Shown here in pieces: positions 26,667 to 34,766 of a DNA stretch of 64,000 nt (its first letter is position 1; the number at the start of each line of letters is the position of its first letter). Made by a program: the position numbers and the translations under genes. The stretch spans positions 62,001 through 126,000 of the forward strand of contig DATLXN010000033.1 of the NCBI GenBank assembly GCA_035575715.1, read 5' to 3'. The notes beneath the pieces were generated by a model that saw only the letters and a program-made list of their open reading frames with translations, was not told the origin of the DNA and made no database searches. The stretch is from JACCSI01 sp035575715. Its GTDB lineage: Bacteria; Acidobacteriota; Vicinamibacteria; Vicinamibacterales; UBA2999.

Positions 26667-27683
26667 CTACGGTTCCAGGATCACCTTCCCGAACTGTTCC
26701 CCACGTTCTAAATACGCCTGGGCCGCCGCGGCTTCCGCCAGCGGGAACGTCCGATCAACGACCGGGCGGAGCTGCCCCGCGAAAAAGAATTGCGCGGCGC
26801 GCAGGAGTTCCGCCTTGGTCCCCATGTACGACCCCATCAAGGTGTGCTGCTTCGAGAACAAAAAGCGCAGATCGACGCTGGCCTTGTGCCCCGTGGTGGC
26901 GCCGCACGTCACCAGCCGACCGCCGCGCGTCAGGCACTTGAGGCTGCGCTCCCAGGTCGCTTCGCCAACGTGCTCAATGACCACGTCGACGCCACGGTTG
27001 TTGGTGAACCGTCGAATCTCGGCCGGCACATCCTGGGTGTGATGGTTGACCACTTCGTAGGCGCCGATCTCTCGTGCGCGAGCGAGCTTTTCATCGCTGC
27101 CCGCGGTGGCAAAGACACGCGCGCCGTGGAGCCACGCAATCTGAATGGCAGCCTGACCGACGCCGCTGCCCGCACCGAGCACCAGCACGTCTTCGCCGGG
27201 CCGGATTTTGGCGCGCGTCACCAACATGTGCCAGGCGGTGACAAAGGTCAGCGGAAACGCTGCCGCTTCAGCAAACCCGATGGCGTCGGGGATCGCGACG
27301 ACGTTCTGGATCGGGACCCGGACCAGTTCGGCGTAACCGCCGTCGCTCTGGGAGCCGAGCACGTCGTAGCGCGCGCATTCGTTATCGCGCCCCTCCAGGC
27401 AGGCCTCACAACGGCCGCATGACAGGCCCGGCTGCAGCAGCACGCGACGGCCGGCCGGCAGTTGCTTGTCGCTGCAGTCGACGACTTCACCGGCAACGTC
27501 AGCGCCCGAAATGTGCGGCAGTGGCACACCGACGACACCGCGCCGATTCCACAGATCGAGATGATTGAGCGCACACGCGCGGACGCGGATCAGAACCTCG
27601 CCGGCTTGCAGCTCCGGATCAGGGGCCTCTTCATAACGGAGGACGTCAGCGCCGCCGTGGGCGTGGAAGCGAACCGCCTTCAT
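26667..27683 (-). CDS. zinc-binding alcohol dehydrogenase / quinone oxidoreductase (MDR family)
   Basis: A 338-residue medium-chain dehydrogenase/reductase. The catalytic domain begins MKAVRFHAHGGADVLRYEEAP; LNHLDLWNRRG, then HISGADVAGEV follow. A four-Cys structural zinc lobe is present (LSCGRCEACLEGRDNEC). The nucleotide-binding loop is VLVLGAGSGVGQAAIQIA, and ATAGSDEKLARAREIGA is the typical MDR specificity region. The catalytic zinc Cys is not obvious in the N-terminal region (NHLDLWNRRGV replaces the CGSDLH type), so this may be a zinc-structural, quinone-reductase-like member. The ATGA overlap with the M16 peptidase gene (27680-27683) indicates an operon of two M16 proteins and this enzyme. 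Confidence 0.88.
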   Translation of the reverse strand: MKAVRFHAHGGADVLRYEEAPDPELQAGEVLIRVRACALNHLDLWNRRGVVGVPLPHISGADVAGEVVDCSDKQLPAGRRVLLQPGLSCGRCEACLEGRDNECARYDVLGSQSDGGYAELVRVPIQNVVAIPDAIGFAEAAAFPLTFVTAWHMLVTRAKIRPGEDVLVLGAGSGVGQAAIQIAWLHGARVFATAGSDEKLARAREIGAYEVVNHHTQDVPAEIRRFTNNRGVDVVIEHVGEATWERSLKCLTRGGRLVTCGATTGHKASVDLRFLFSKQHTLMGSYMGTKAELLRAAQFFFAGQLRPVVDRTFPLAEAAAAQAYLERGEQFGKVILEP

Positions 27684-29062
27684 TGTCCGAGCACGCTGAG
27701 GACGAACGGCTCACCGAGGTTGAGCGTCGTCAACGTCGAGGCAATCTGTTGGTGGTCGCCGACCGCCAGCGTCACCATCCGCGCCGGGTCGAGATACGCC
27801 GCCGCGACGCGACCGACTTCATCGAGCGTCACCGCCTCGATGCGGGGCACGAACTCCTCGAAATAATGGTCCGACAGGCCATGCAGCGCCAGTTGGCCAA
27901 CGCCGCGCGCGACCTGCTGCGCGGTTTCAAAGCCGCGCGGATAGCCTTGCGTGACCGATGCTCGCGCCATCGAGAGTTCGTCAGCAGTCGCCGGTCGGGC
28001 GCCGCGAATATCCTCGATCTCGCGCAGGGCTTCGCGAATCGCCGGCGCCGTCACCTCGGTTTGCACGCTGGTCGACAAGGCGAACGGCCCCAGCCCGCGG
28101 CGCAGATCAAATCCGGTCCGGACCCCGTAGGTGTAACCCTTGTCCTGGCGCAGATTGAGATTGACGCGGCTGGTGAACTGCCCGCCCAGAATCATATTCA
28201 GAAGAACCAGCGCATGGTAGTCCGGTGTATCCCGCGAGGCGCAGACGTGGCCAATGCGGATTTCGGACTGCGCCGCGCCAGCCCGGGGCACGACCGCGAG
28301 CCGCCGCTCGGGAAACAGGGGCGGCGCGACTAAGCCGGCGTGACGATTGACCCGAGGCGCGTCGGCAGGCGTCTCCCAGCCACCGAACACATCGGTCACC
28401 CCCGCAAACAGCTCGGCCGGTTCTGCATCGCCGACGATGACGATCGTCGCGCCGCTCGGCACAAACGCGCCACGATGAAAGCTGCGGATGTCCGCGGCGG
28501 TGGTCGCTTCAATCGCCGTTTCACTGCCCAGACCAAGATGCCCGTACGGGTGATCGCGATAGAGCAAGCGCATCAACGCCCGCTCGGCGACCGCGGGGGC
28601 ATGATCGCGGAGTTGCCGCAGCCGCTCGAGCCGCAGCTTGCGGACGCGCTCAATATCGGGGTCGGCGAGGTTTGGCCGGATCGCCATCTCAGCGAGCAAC
28701 GCGACCGCCGGCGCCAGGTAGGGGGTCAACGTCGTGAGCGATAAGGCAATGGCATCCGGGCCGACGTCGATATCGAGATCGGCGCCGTAGCGGGCGAGGT
28801 CATCTGACACGTCGAGCGCCGAACGTCCGCCACTTCCCTCATCGATCAGATCCGCAGTGAACGCGGCGAGGCCAGGACGATCGGGGGGGTCCGCGGCTGT
28901 GCCGCCGGGCACGATCAACACCGCGCACACGACCGGCACGTTGCGGTGCGACACGGCGCGCACTTCCAGACCATTGGTCAGGACGCGGCGATGAATCTGC
29001 GGAAACCGGAACGGCGCATTCGGTCCGGGAATCGGCAGCACGCTCCGGTCAACGCGGCTCAC
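27680..29062 (-). CDS. M16 peptidase-like subunit lacking the zinc site
   Basis: A 460-residue insulinase/processing-peptidase-fold protein. It has the fold marks TNGLEVRAVSHRNVPVVCAVLIVPGG, FVPSGATIVIVGDAEPAELF and LNMILGGQFTSRVNLNLRQDKGYTYGVRTGF (the R/Y pair of the C-terminal lobe). The HxxEH zinc site is replaced by AAFTADLIDE. It is thus the non-catalytic partner of the active subunit encoded just upstream, as in bacterial M16 heterodimers. It overlaps both neighbours by ATGA-type junctions (27680-27683 and 29059-29062). The N-terminus has no clear signal peptide (MSRVDRSVLPIPGPNAPFRFPQIHRR). Confidence 0.9.
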   Translation of the reverse strand: MSRVDRSVLPIPGPNAPFRFPQIHRRVLTNGLEVRAVSHRNVPVVCAVLIVPGGTAADPPDRPGLAAFTADLIDEGSGGRSALDVSDDLARYGADLDIDVGPDAIALSLTTLTPYLAPAVALLAEMAIRPNLADPDIERVRKLRLERLRQLRDHAPAVAERALMRLLYRDHPYGHLGLGSETAIEATTAADIRSFHRGAFVPSGATIVIVGDAEPAELFAGVTDVFGGWETPADAPRVNRHAGLVAPPLFPERRLAVVPRAGAAQSEIRIGHVCASRDTPDYHALVLLNMILGGQFTSRVNLNLRQDKGYTYGVRTGFDLRRGLGPFALSTSVQTEVTAPAIREALREIEDIRGARPATADELSMARASVTQGYPRGFETAQQVARGVGQLALHGLSDHYFEEFVPRIEAVTLDEVGRVAAAYLDPARMVTLAVGDHQQIASTLTTLNLGEPFVLSVLGQ

Positions 29063-30363
29063 GAGGCGCGCACCGCGGATGATCCGGGCAGCGCCAGCGC
29101 CTGCTGGCCAGTCGGGACGACGCTTAACGCGACGCGCGGCCGTCCGGTCAGCCAGGTGCGCACCGCGGTCGCAATCGACGCACTGGTCGCGTTGTCGTAG
29201 CGCGCACGGTCGGCAGCAAAGAAGCCGGGGTCGCCGCGGAACACGTTATACGCGTTGAGCTGATCAGACTTGCCGCCAAATCCGCCGATGGTCTGCAGGC
29301 GATAGACAAACTGCGACGCCGTTTGCGCACGTGACCGCTCCAGTTCGGCGGCGGTCGGCCCTTGCGCGGCCAGTTCGGCGAGGGTTTCGGTGATCACGGT
29401 TTCGAGTGCGGCGAGCGAGACACCAGGGACGGCCGTGCTCGCGATCTGGAAGACACCGGACAACTCGCGTGAGTGCTGGTAGGCCACGACGTCGGCGGCA
29501 ATTCGCTTCTCGTAGACCAACGTCCGGTAGAGGCGCGACGTTTTGCCATGCGCGATCAAGTCAGACGCCAGGTCGAGATCGGCATCGCCGGCCTCGAACA
29601 TCGCCGGGGAATGCCACGACAGGTAGAGCCGGGCGAGTTCGACACGGTCTTCGAGCACCAGGCGTGAGTCGACCGGCGGCGCCGGTGAGACCACCACCGG
29701 CGGCGCGACGACACCGGTCGGGATGTCACCGAAATACTGCTCCGCCAAGTCGAAGGCACGTTCCGGTTCGACGTCTCCGGCCAAGGTCAGCGAGGCATTG
29801 GCTGGGTGGTAATAGGTGCTGAAGAAATCCCGCACTTCGTCGAGTGCCATCGATCGAATGTCGTCGGCAGAGCCAATTGTCAGCCAGTGATACGGGTGAT
29901 CGGGCGCGAACAACGCCGCGGCCATCGCAATGCCGGCCAGTCCATAAGGACGATTCTCGTAGTTCTGACGACGCTCGTTGAGCACCACGTCGCGCTGGTT
30001 CTCGAATTTTTCTTTGGTCAGTGCCGGCAGCAGATAGCCCATCCGATCGGATTCCATCCACAGCGCCAGATCGAGCGCACCGGTCGGCACCACTTCCCAG
30101 TAGTTGGTGCGGTCGGTATTGGTCGAGCCGTTGAGTAATCCGCCGGCCTGTTGCAGTGGCTGGAAGTAGCCCTTGTCGTAATGTTCCGACCCTTCGAACA
30201 TCAGGTGCTCGAACAGATGGGCAAAGCCGGTTCGCCCGGGTCGTTCGTTCTTCGATCCGACGTGGTACCACACGTTTACCGCAACCATCGGCAGTTGGCG
30301 ATGTTGGTGCACGATCACGTCGAGACCGTTGTCGAGCGTGCGCTTGATGTACGGTATTTCCAT
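29059..30363 (-). CDS. M16 zinc peptidase, catalytic subunit
   Basis: A 434-residue M16B-type peptidase. The inverted zinc motif HLFEH (residues 49-53, with the Glu as general base) and a downstream Glu in VVLNERRQNYENRP complete the site. VWYHVGSKNERPGRTGFAHL precedes it, and FFSTYYHPANASLTLAGDVE is typical. The start is uncertain: ATG at 30363 (MEIPYIKRTLDNGLDVIV) has no clear ribosome site, whereas a TTG at 30378 follows AGGA at proper distance. It is divergent from an MFS gene whose ATG lies 3 bases away. It forms a predicted heterodimer with the inactive subunit downstream. Confidence 0.93.
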   Translation of the reverse strand: MEIPYIKRTLDNGLDVIVHQHRQLPMVAVNVWYHVGSKNERPGRTGFAHLFEHLMFEGSEHYDKGYFQPLQQAGGLLNGSTNTDRTNYWEVVPTGALDLALWMESDRMGYLLPALTKEKFENQRDVVLNERRQNYENRPYGLAGIAMAAALFAPDHPYHWLTIGSADDIRSMALDEVRDFFSTYYHPANASLTLAGDVEPERAFDLAEQYFGDIPTGVVAPPVVVSPAPPVDSRLVLEDRVELARLYLSWHSPAMFEAGDADLDLASDLIAHGKTSRLYRTLVYEKRIAADVVAYQHSRELSGVFQIASTAVPGVSLAALETVITETLAELAAQGPTAAELERSRAQTASQFVYRLQTIGGFGGKSDQLNAYNVFRGDPGFFAADRARYDNATSASIATAVRTWLTGRPRVALSVVPTGQQALALPGSSAVRAS

Positions 30364-30365
30364 CG

Positions 30366-31550
30366 ATGCAGGGGCCAAAGACCGATCCTATCGCATGGCG
30401 GATGCTCGCGGCCCTGGCGGTGGCCGAGTTTCTCGGAATGACACTGTGGTTTTCGGCCACTGCGGTGACACCGGTGCTGGTCCGCGAGTTCGCCATGGCC
30501 CCCGACCGCGCGGCATGGCTGACAATGGCCGTGCAGGCGGGATTTGTCGTCGGCACACTCGCCAGTGCGCTGGTCAATCTGGCCGACGTCCTCAATGCGC
30601 GGCTACTGCTCTTTCTCGGCGCCGTGGCTGGCGCCATCGCCAACGGTGCCGTGCTGTGGGCGACGTCGGCGGACGGCGTCATCGCGCTCCGTTTTTTTAC
30701 CGGCGTGGCACTCGCCTGCGTTTATCCCCCTGGGATGAAACTCGCGGCGGGGTGGTTTCGCGATCGTCGCGGCTTCGCGCTCGGGATCGTGATCGGCGCG
30801 CTGACGCTCGGCAAGGCGTTCCCGCACTTGCTCACCGCGATCTACGGCGACGCCTGGCGCGAGCCGATGTTGCTCGCCTCGGCGTTATCGATCGCGGGTG
30901 GCGTCCTGGTGCTGCTCGTTGTCCGCGATGGGCCCTATGTCACCGCCACCGCGCCCTTCGATCCGCACGCCATCCGTCGTATCCTGCAGAGTCGCGGCGC
31001 CCGTCTGGCCACATTCGGCTATCTCGGACACATGTGGGAACTCTACGCGATGTGGACCTGGATCGCGGTCATCGCCACCGCCAGCTTCACCGCGGCTGGT
31101 CTGGCGAATGCCGGGGCATCGGGGTCGATCGCCGCGTTTCTGGCGATCGCGAGCGGAACGGTCGGATGCGTTATGGCCGGCTGGTTAGCCGATCGTCTCG
31201 GTCGCGCACGCGTCGCGATGTGGGCGCTGTGGGCCAGCGCCGCCTGCGCCGCGATGACCAGCGTCGTCTACGGCGCGTCACCGATCTGGTTCTATGCGCT
31301 GGCGATGATGTGGGGCTTCGCGGTCGTCGCCGACTCCGCGCAGTTCTCGGCCCTGGTCACCGAGTATGCGCCGACCGAACACATCGGCACGGCGCTGACG
31401 CTGCAAACCTGCCTGGGATTTCTACTGACGATCGTGACGATCGAAGCCCTGCCCCGTCTTGCGGCGATCGTCAGCTGGCGCTGGGCATCGCTGTTGCTGG
31501 TGCCCGGGCCGCTACTGGGGATCGTCGCGATGCGGCGACTGGGGCGTTAG
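30366..31550 (+). CDS. MFS transporter
   Basis: A 394-residue, 12-helix major facilitator. Marks: the helix 1 region LAVAEFLGMTLWFSATAVTPVLVREF, the loop 2-3 like DVLNARLLLF, RFFTGVALACVYPPGMKLAAGWFRDRRGFALGIVIGALTLGKAFPHLL (helices 4-5), and GWLADRLGRARVAMWAL (the second A-like motif, helix 8-9). Substrate unknown; nitrate/sugar-phosphate-type MFS members have similar YPPGMKLAAGWF segments. The first codon is the ATG at 30366; an internal ATG at 30402 could also start it. It faces the M16 gene head to head with no room between starts. Confidence 0.88.
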   Translation: MQGPKTDPIAWRMLAALAVAEFLGMTLWFSATAVTPVLVREFAMAPDRAAWLTMAVQAGFVVGTLASALVNLADVLNARLLLFLGAVAGAIANGAVLWATSADGVIALRFFTGVALACVYPPGMKLAAGWFRDRRGFALGIVIGALTLGKAFPHLLTAIYGDAWREPMLLASALSIAGGVLVLLVVRDGPYVTATAPFDPHAIRRILQSRGARLATFGYLGHMWELYAMWTWIAVIATASFTAAGLANAGASGSIAAFLAIASGTVGCVMAGWLADRLGRARVAMWALWASAACAAMTSVVYGASPIWFYALAMMWGFAVVADSAQFSALVTEYAPTEHIGTALTLQTCLGFLLTIVTIEALPRLAAIVSWRWASLLLVPGPLLGIVAMRRLGR

Positions 31551-31561
31551 TCGTCGGTCGG

Positions 31562-31589
31562 CTGGCGACTGGCGACTGGCGACTGGCGA
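31562..31589. repeat. heptamer tandem repeat (CTGGCGA x4)
   Basis: Four exact copies of CTGGCGA in the 41-base gap between the MFS stop and the DUF3347 stop. It fits the pattern of 7-bp repeats at 32071-32105 and 33661-33688. Confidence 0.9.
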
Positions 31590-31591
31590 CG

Positions 31592-32032
31592 TCAGTCTTT
31601 AAAGCTTCCACACGTCAGCATCGACGCACCGTAATACGGGTTTCGGATCTCCTTGTCCTTCTGCAGCCACGGCTTGTTGACCATTGGGCAGTAGGCGAGA
31701 CGCACGTCCTTGCCGAAGCCTGACTTGGTCTTGACGGCATACGCTTCGAGGGCGCTGCTGACGTCGCCGTAGGCGGTCCGAGCGGCCGCGATGTCTTTGG
31801 CGGCGACCAGCTTCTTCGCGCTCGCGGTGAGCGCGGCGCCGTCGGCCCCTAGCGCCGCTGCCGCCGTCTCAACGGCCTGCGCGTGCACCGCGATCGGCGC
31901 AAATTGATCGCTGGCCAACGCGACTTGAATCTGAAGATACGGATCGACCAGCGCTGACGGCAAATCGGCAGCGGCTCCAGTATTCGCCGATAGCAGTAGC
32001 GCCGCAGCAATCGTCATCAATGTTTGAATCAT
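31592..32032 (-). CDS. secreted DUF3347 protein (putative metal-binding)
   Basis: A 146-residue exported protein: signal peptide MIQTLMTIAAALLLSANTGAAA, helical DUF3347 body, and a C-terminal conserved block AYCPMVNKPWLQKDKEIRNPYYGASMLTCGSF. The Cys-Pro-Met, Tyr-Tyr-Gly and Met-Leu-Thr-Cys-Gly residues are the DUF3347 hallmark. This family is found beside copper/silver efflux (Cus-type) proteins and is thought to bind metal. Here no efflux genes are adjacent. It is flanked on both sides by heptamer tandem repeats (31562-31589 and 32071-32105) and has a TTCGTG micro-repeat in its leader (about 32039-32061). Confidence 0.85.
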   Translation of the reverse strand: MIQTLMTIAAALLLSANTGAAADLPSALVDPYLQIQVALASDQFAPIAVHAQAVETAAAALGADGAALTASAKKLVAAKDIAAARTAYGDVSSALEAYAVKTKSGFGKDVRLAYCPMVNKPWLQKDKEIRNPYYGASMLTCGSFKD

Positions 32033-32070
32033 CTTTTTCGTGTCCTTCGTGGCCTTCGTGTTGTGTTGGA

Positions 32071-32105
32071 TCCCTGATCCCTGATCCCTGATCCCTGATC
32101 CCTGA
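32071..32105. repeat. heptamer tandem repeat (TCCCTGA x5)
   Basis: Five exact copies of TCCCTGA fill the gap between the mrp stop (32110) and the DUF3347 leader. Copy number could vary between strains by slippage. Confidence 0.92.
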
Positions 32106-32109
32106 AATT

Positions 32110-33210
32110 CTACCGAACTGGAATCAACGGGATCTTGCCCTTATTCGCGACCGCACTGCGATGGGCGGCAATCGCGACCTGCGCCGCCGTGCGCGCTGCG
32201 ACCTGCGTAAACCCGCGCGTCGCCGCCGATTCCGGTTCCGCGATCACGATCGGAATGCCGCGATCGCTGCCGAGGCTGATCGGCTGATAGACCGGCAGGC
32301 GGCCGAGAAACGGCACGTTCATCGCCGTCGCCATCTGCTCGCCGCCGCCAAACCCGAAAATATCACTCTCGTGATGGCAGTTCGGGCAGGCGTAATAACT
32401 CATATTCTCGATGATGCCGAGCGTCGGGATGTTTAACTTCTGGTACATCCGGATCGCGCGCCGGCTATCAGCGAGCGACACCTGCTGCGGCGTCGTCACC
32501 ACGATCGCGCCGGCAACCGGTACCGTTTGGCTCAGGCTGAGCGCGACGTCACCCGTCCCAGGCGGCATGTCGATGATCAGGTAATCGAGATCTTTCCAGC
32601 CGACATCCTTGAAGAACTGCTGAATCGCGCTGTGGACCATCGGGCCACGCCAGATCACCGCCTGGTCTTCGCCGGTGAGGAAGCCGATCGAGACCACCTG
32701 CAGGCCGAATTTTTCCGCTGGACGGATCTGCTGCCCGTCGCTCGCCAGCTCCGCCTGGAGACCGAGCATCAACGGCACATTCGGACCGTAAATATCGCCG
32801 TCGAGGATGCCAACCTTGGCGCCGGTCTTGGCCAGCGCAAGCGCGAGATTCACCGACACTGTCGTCTTGCCGACGCCACCCTTGCCGGCACCGACGGCGA
32901 TCACGTTCTTGACGCCGGGCAATGGTTGCCGTCCATGCTCGGGCGCTGTGGCCGAACGCACGCGGGCGGCCATCGTGATCTCGACCGCTTCGACACCGCC
33001 AATCGCGCTCACTGCCGCGTGCGCTTGATCGCGCAGCGCGTCCTTGGTCAGCGACGCAGTCGTCGCTAATTCAATGGTGAACGCGACGCGGCCATCGTCG
33101 ACCGAGAGCTCCTTCACGAATCCGAGACTGACGATGTCTTTGCGGAGATCGGGATCGACAACGACGGCAAGCGCAGCGCGGACCGCGTCGGGCGTTACTG
33201 GTGAAAACAT
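32110..33210 (-). CDS. apbC: Mrp/NBP35-family iron-sulfur cluster carrier ATPase
   Basis: A 366-residue Mrp (ApbC) protein. N-terminal MIP18/DUF59 domain (about 1-90): VRAALAVVVDPDLRKDIVSLGFV. P-loop deviant Walker A: AVGAGKGGVGKTTVSVNLA (about 105-123). Switch/Walker B: LDYLIIDMPPGTGDVALS. A CxxC Fe-S site in MSYYACPNCHHESDIFG follows. It assembles and transfers [4Fe-4S] clusters to apoproteins, so it could serve the Fe-S-rich kor operon, but it is encoded alone. The start is the ATG at 33210 (MFSPVTPDAVRAALAV). Confidence 0.95.
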   Translation of the reverse strand: MFSPVTPDAVRAALAVVVDPDLRKDIVSLGFVKELSVDDGRVAFTIELATTASLTKDALRDQAHAAVSAIGGVEAVEITMAARVRSATAPEHGRQPLPGVKNVIAVGAGKGGVGKTTVSVNLALALAKTGAKVGILDGDIYGPNVPLMLGLQAELASDGQQIRPAEKFGLQVVSIGFLTGEDQAVIWRGPMVHSAIQQFFKDVGWKDLDYLIIDMPPGTGDVALSLSQTVPVAGAIVVTTPQQVSLADSRRAIRMYQKLNIPTLGIIENMSYYACPNCHHESDIFGFGGGEQMATAMNVPFLGRLPVYQPISLGSDRGIPIVIAEPESAATRGFTQVAARTAAQVAIAAHRSAVANKGKIPLIPVR

Positions 33211-33308
33211 GGACTAAAACTCAGCTTAGCGGGTTTAGCTGGGGGTGACAAGGCAAGCCTTTGCCTGTAGAGTGTGCGCCAGTCTCCACCTGACTGAGAG
33301 GATGTCGA

Positions 33309-33662
33309 ATGGCTGACGCCACGCCCGGGAGCAGTGCTCCCTCGAGCAATCGCAACGTAATGATCGTGTTGTCGTACTTGTGGCTGCTGGCGCTGATTCC
33401 GCTCGTGGTTGAAAAAGACGATCGCGAAGTTCAATGGCACGCCAAGCACGGCCTCGTCTTGACCGTCGCAGAACTGTTTTTCTGGATCGCGTTCCAGTTG
33501 CTCACGGTCGTCCTGGGCTCGTTTCTCGGATGCATCGTGGCGATCTTTGCGCCGATTATCGGCCTGCTCTTCCTGATCGTGCACATCGTCGCGATCATCA
33601 AGGGGATCAACGGACAGCGGCTGATCATCCCCGGCATCAGTCAGTACGCCGACAAGTTTTGA
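33309..33662 (+). CDS. DUF4870-like small membrane protein
   Basis: A 117-residue protein with a soluble N-terminus (MADATPGSSAPSSNRNVM) and three hydrophobic segments (VLSYLWLLALIPLVV; LVLTVAELFFWIAFQLL; LGCIVAIFAPIIGLLFLIVHIVAIIKG). EKDDREVQWHAKHGLVL is the HAKQ/HAKH loop characteristic of DUF4870-type proteins. AGAGGA at proper distance sets the ATG at 33309. A 6-bp hairpin (33251-33266) lies in its leader. Function unknown. It may be co-transcribed with yidD, whose start is 22 bases on. Confidence 0.8.
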   Translation: MADATPGSSAPSSNRNVMIVLSYLWLLALIPLVVEKDDREVQWHAKHGLVLTVAELFFWIAFQLLTVVLGSFLGCIVAIFAPIIGLLFLIVHIVAIIKGINGQRLIIPGISQYADKF

Positions 33663-33688
33663 GTGCTAAGTGCTGAGTGCTGAGTGCG
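33661..33688. repeat. heptamer tandem repeat overlapping the yidD start (GAGTGCT-type x4)
   Basis: Units GAGTGCT, AAGTGCT, GAGTGCT and GAGTGCG run from the stop of the DUF4870 gene into the first codons of yidD; the yidD GTG lies within the last unit. A change of one repeat would move the frame upstream of the start but not the gene itself, while the ribosome-binding region would shift. Confidence 0.88.
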
Positions 33689-34004
33689 ACGCAGGCGCTG
33701 GCTCGTTGCTCTCGCGGTTGTAATGCTCGCGATCGCCGCCGATGTGCGGCGATCGCCTGACGCGCAACTCACCAATCGCGCCGCGATCGGCGCGATTGAT
33801 CTGTATCAAGCGACCCTCTCGAAAATGTATGCGCGGATGGGCGTGCAGTGCCGATTCACGGTGACCTGCAGCCACTACGGCGAAGCGTGTCTGCGCGAGT
33901 TTGGCGTCGTGACCGGCGGATGGATGGCGATCAAGCGCGTGCTGCGGTGCGGGCCGTGGACGCCAATGGGAACTGTCGATGTGCCGCCGACGCGAGGGGC
34001 CTAG
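33684..34004 (+). CDS. yidD: membrane protein insertion efficiency factor YidD
   Basis: A 106-residue YidD-family protein with the canonical CRFTVTCSHYGEACLREFGVVTGGWMAIKRVLRCGPWTP (the family has CRFxPTCSxYxxEAI and RCHPW). An N-terminal hydrophobic segment (WLVALAVVMLAIAADV) is an extra anchor or signal, which makes this copy longer than the typical ~75-residue YidD. YidD helps YidC insert inner-membrane proteins. The usual rpmH-rnpA-yidD-yidC order is absent, so this is a stand-alone paralogue. The GTG at 33684 is inside the heptamer repeat. Confidence 0.9.
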   Translation: MRRRRWLVALAVVMLAIAADVRRSPDAQLTNRAAIGAIDLYQATLSKMYARMGVQCRFTVTCSHYGEACLREFGVVTGGWMAIKRVLRCGPWTPMGTVDVPPTRGA

Positions 34005-34042
34005 GCGCGTGGTACAACGCGCGCCCTTCTTCGTTCAGGAAC
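34004..34042. repeat. 39-bp direct repeat, copy 1
   Basis: It matches 34771-34809 at 37 of 39 positions and in the same orientation. Copy 2 contains the last codons of the 127-residue membrane protein (LNEEGRALYHAP). Copy 1 starts on the last base of the yidD stop and ends on the stop of the lipoprotein gene, and still encodes LNEEGRALYHAP on the minus strand. Confidence 0.85.
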
Positions 34043-34665
34043 TACCAAGGCGCTGGCGGGGCCGCCACGGGCGCCGTGAGGTCGAACTCGACCTGGAAGA
34101 TCCGGCCGCTTGGACGCTTTAGCTCGTAGAGAAACCGCCGGCCAGGCTCCACTTCCATTGCCCACGTATTAGTTTGCGAACCGGCATTGTTGCGTTTCGC
34201 GAACATCGCGATCGACTCGGCGTCCACCGGGAACTCCTGGCGAATCTCCGTCCCTGGCACCGTCGCATCTCCACCGTACATTGTCACGTCATCGCTGGTG
34301 CCGTCTTCATGACGGTGGTCGTGCTTGAGCCGAACGCCGTTAGCCGTGCGGGTGAGCACCCAGGTTCGGCTGCGGTCGGCACCGACGTGGAACGGCACTT
34401 TGATCTCGCCCTCCCGGCATTCGCGCAGGTGCATGATCAGTGCCTGTCCGGCGAAGGCGTCATTGACGGGCGGGGGATCGTTGGCGACCACCTTGCCGGC
34501 AAAGGCCTGGCCGCAATGCTTCGCCAGTCGCATCATGAACGCGTCGGCCGCGGCCGGCTGGGCCCCGTTGACCGGCGCGTCGGTGCGCGGCGCGGCCGGG
34601 GCGGCATTGCAGCCGGCCAGGAGAAACGAGACGAGCACCCAAGGAGAGACGACACGATTTGACAT
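34042..34665 (-). CDS. putative lipoprotein, possibly heme/lipid or acyl-binding family
   Basis: A 207-residue lipoprotein: signal MSNRVVSPWVLVSFLLAGC with a clear lipobox (LLAGC, Cys19), an Ala/Pro-rich linker (NAAPAAPRTDAPVNGAQPAAA), then a compact domain with CGQAFAGKVV, AFAGQALIMHLREC, IKVPFHVGADRSRTWVLTRTANGVRLKHDHRHEDGTSDDVTMYGG and QEFPVDAESIAMFAK. The repeated HDHRHEDG is striking and may bind metal. No family name can be given. The gene and its flanks lie between 39-bp direct repeats (34004-34042 and 34771-34809). It was probably inserted or duplicated into the tail of the membrane protein gene. Confidence 0.75.
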   Translation of the reverse strand: MSNRVVSPWVLVSFLLAGCNAAPAAPRTDAPVNGAQPAAADAFMMRLAKHCGQAFAGKVVANDPPPVNDAFAGQALIMHLRECREGEIKVPFHVGADRSRTWVLTRTANGVRLKHDHRHEDGTSDDVTMYGGDATVPGTEIRQEFPVDAESIAMFAKRNNAGSQTNTWAMEVEPGRRFLYELKRPSGRIFQVEFDLTAPVAAPPAPW

Positions 34666-34766
34666 TTTGAGGAGACTCCAGCTAATCGCAATCGGATCCG
34701 GTCAGCAAACCCTCGGCCTTGGAGCGGACACCCGCGCGACACCCAGGAACTTCCCACCCGCCGCCG

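Noticed and set aside
33251..33266. Riboswitch in the DUF4870 leader
   Set aside because: Only a 6-bp hairpin (AGGCAA/TTGCCT) is seen; no conserved riboswitch core recognised.
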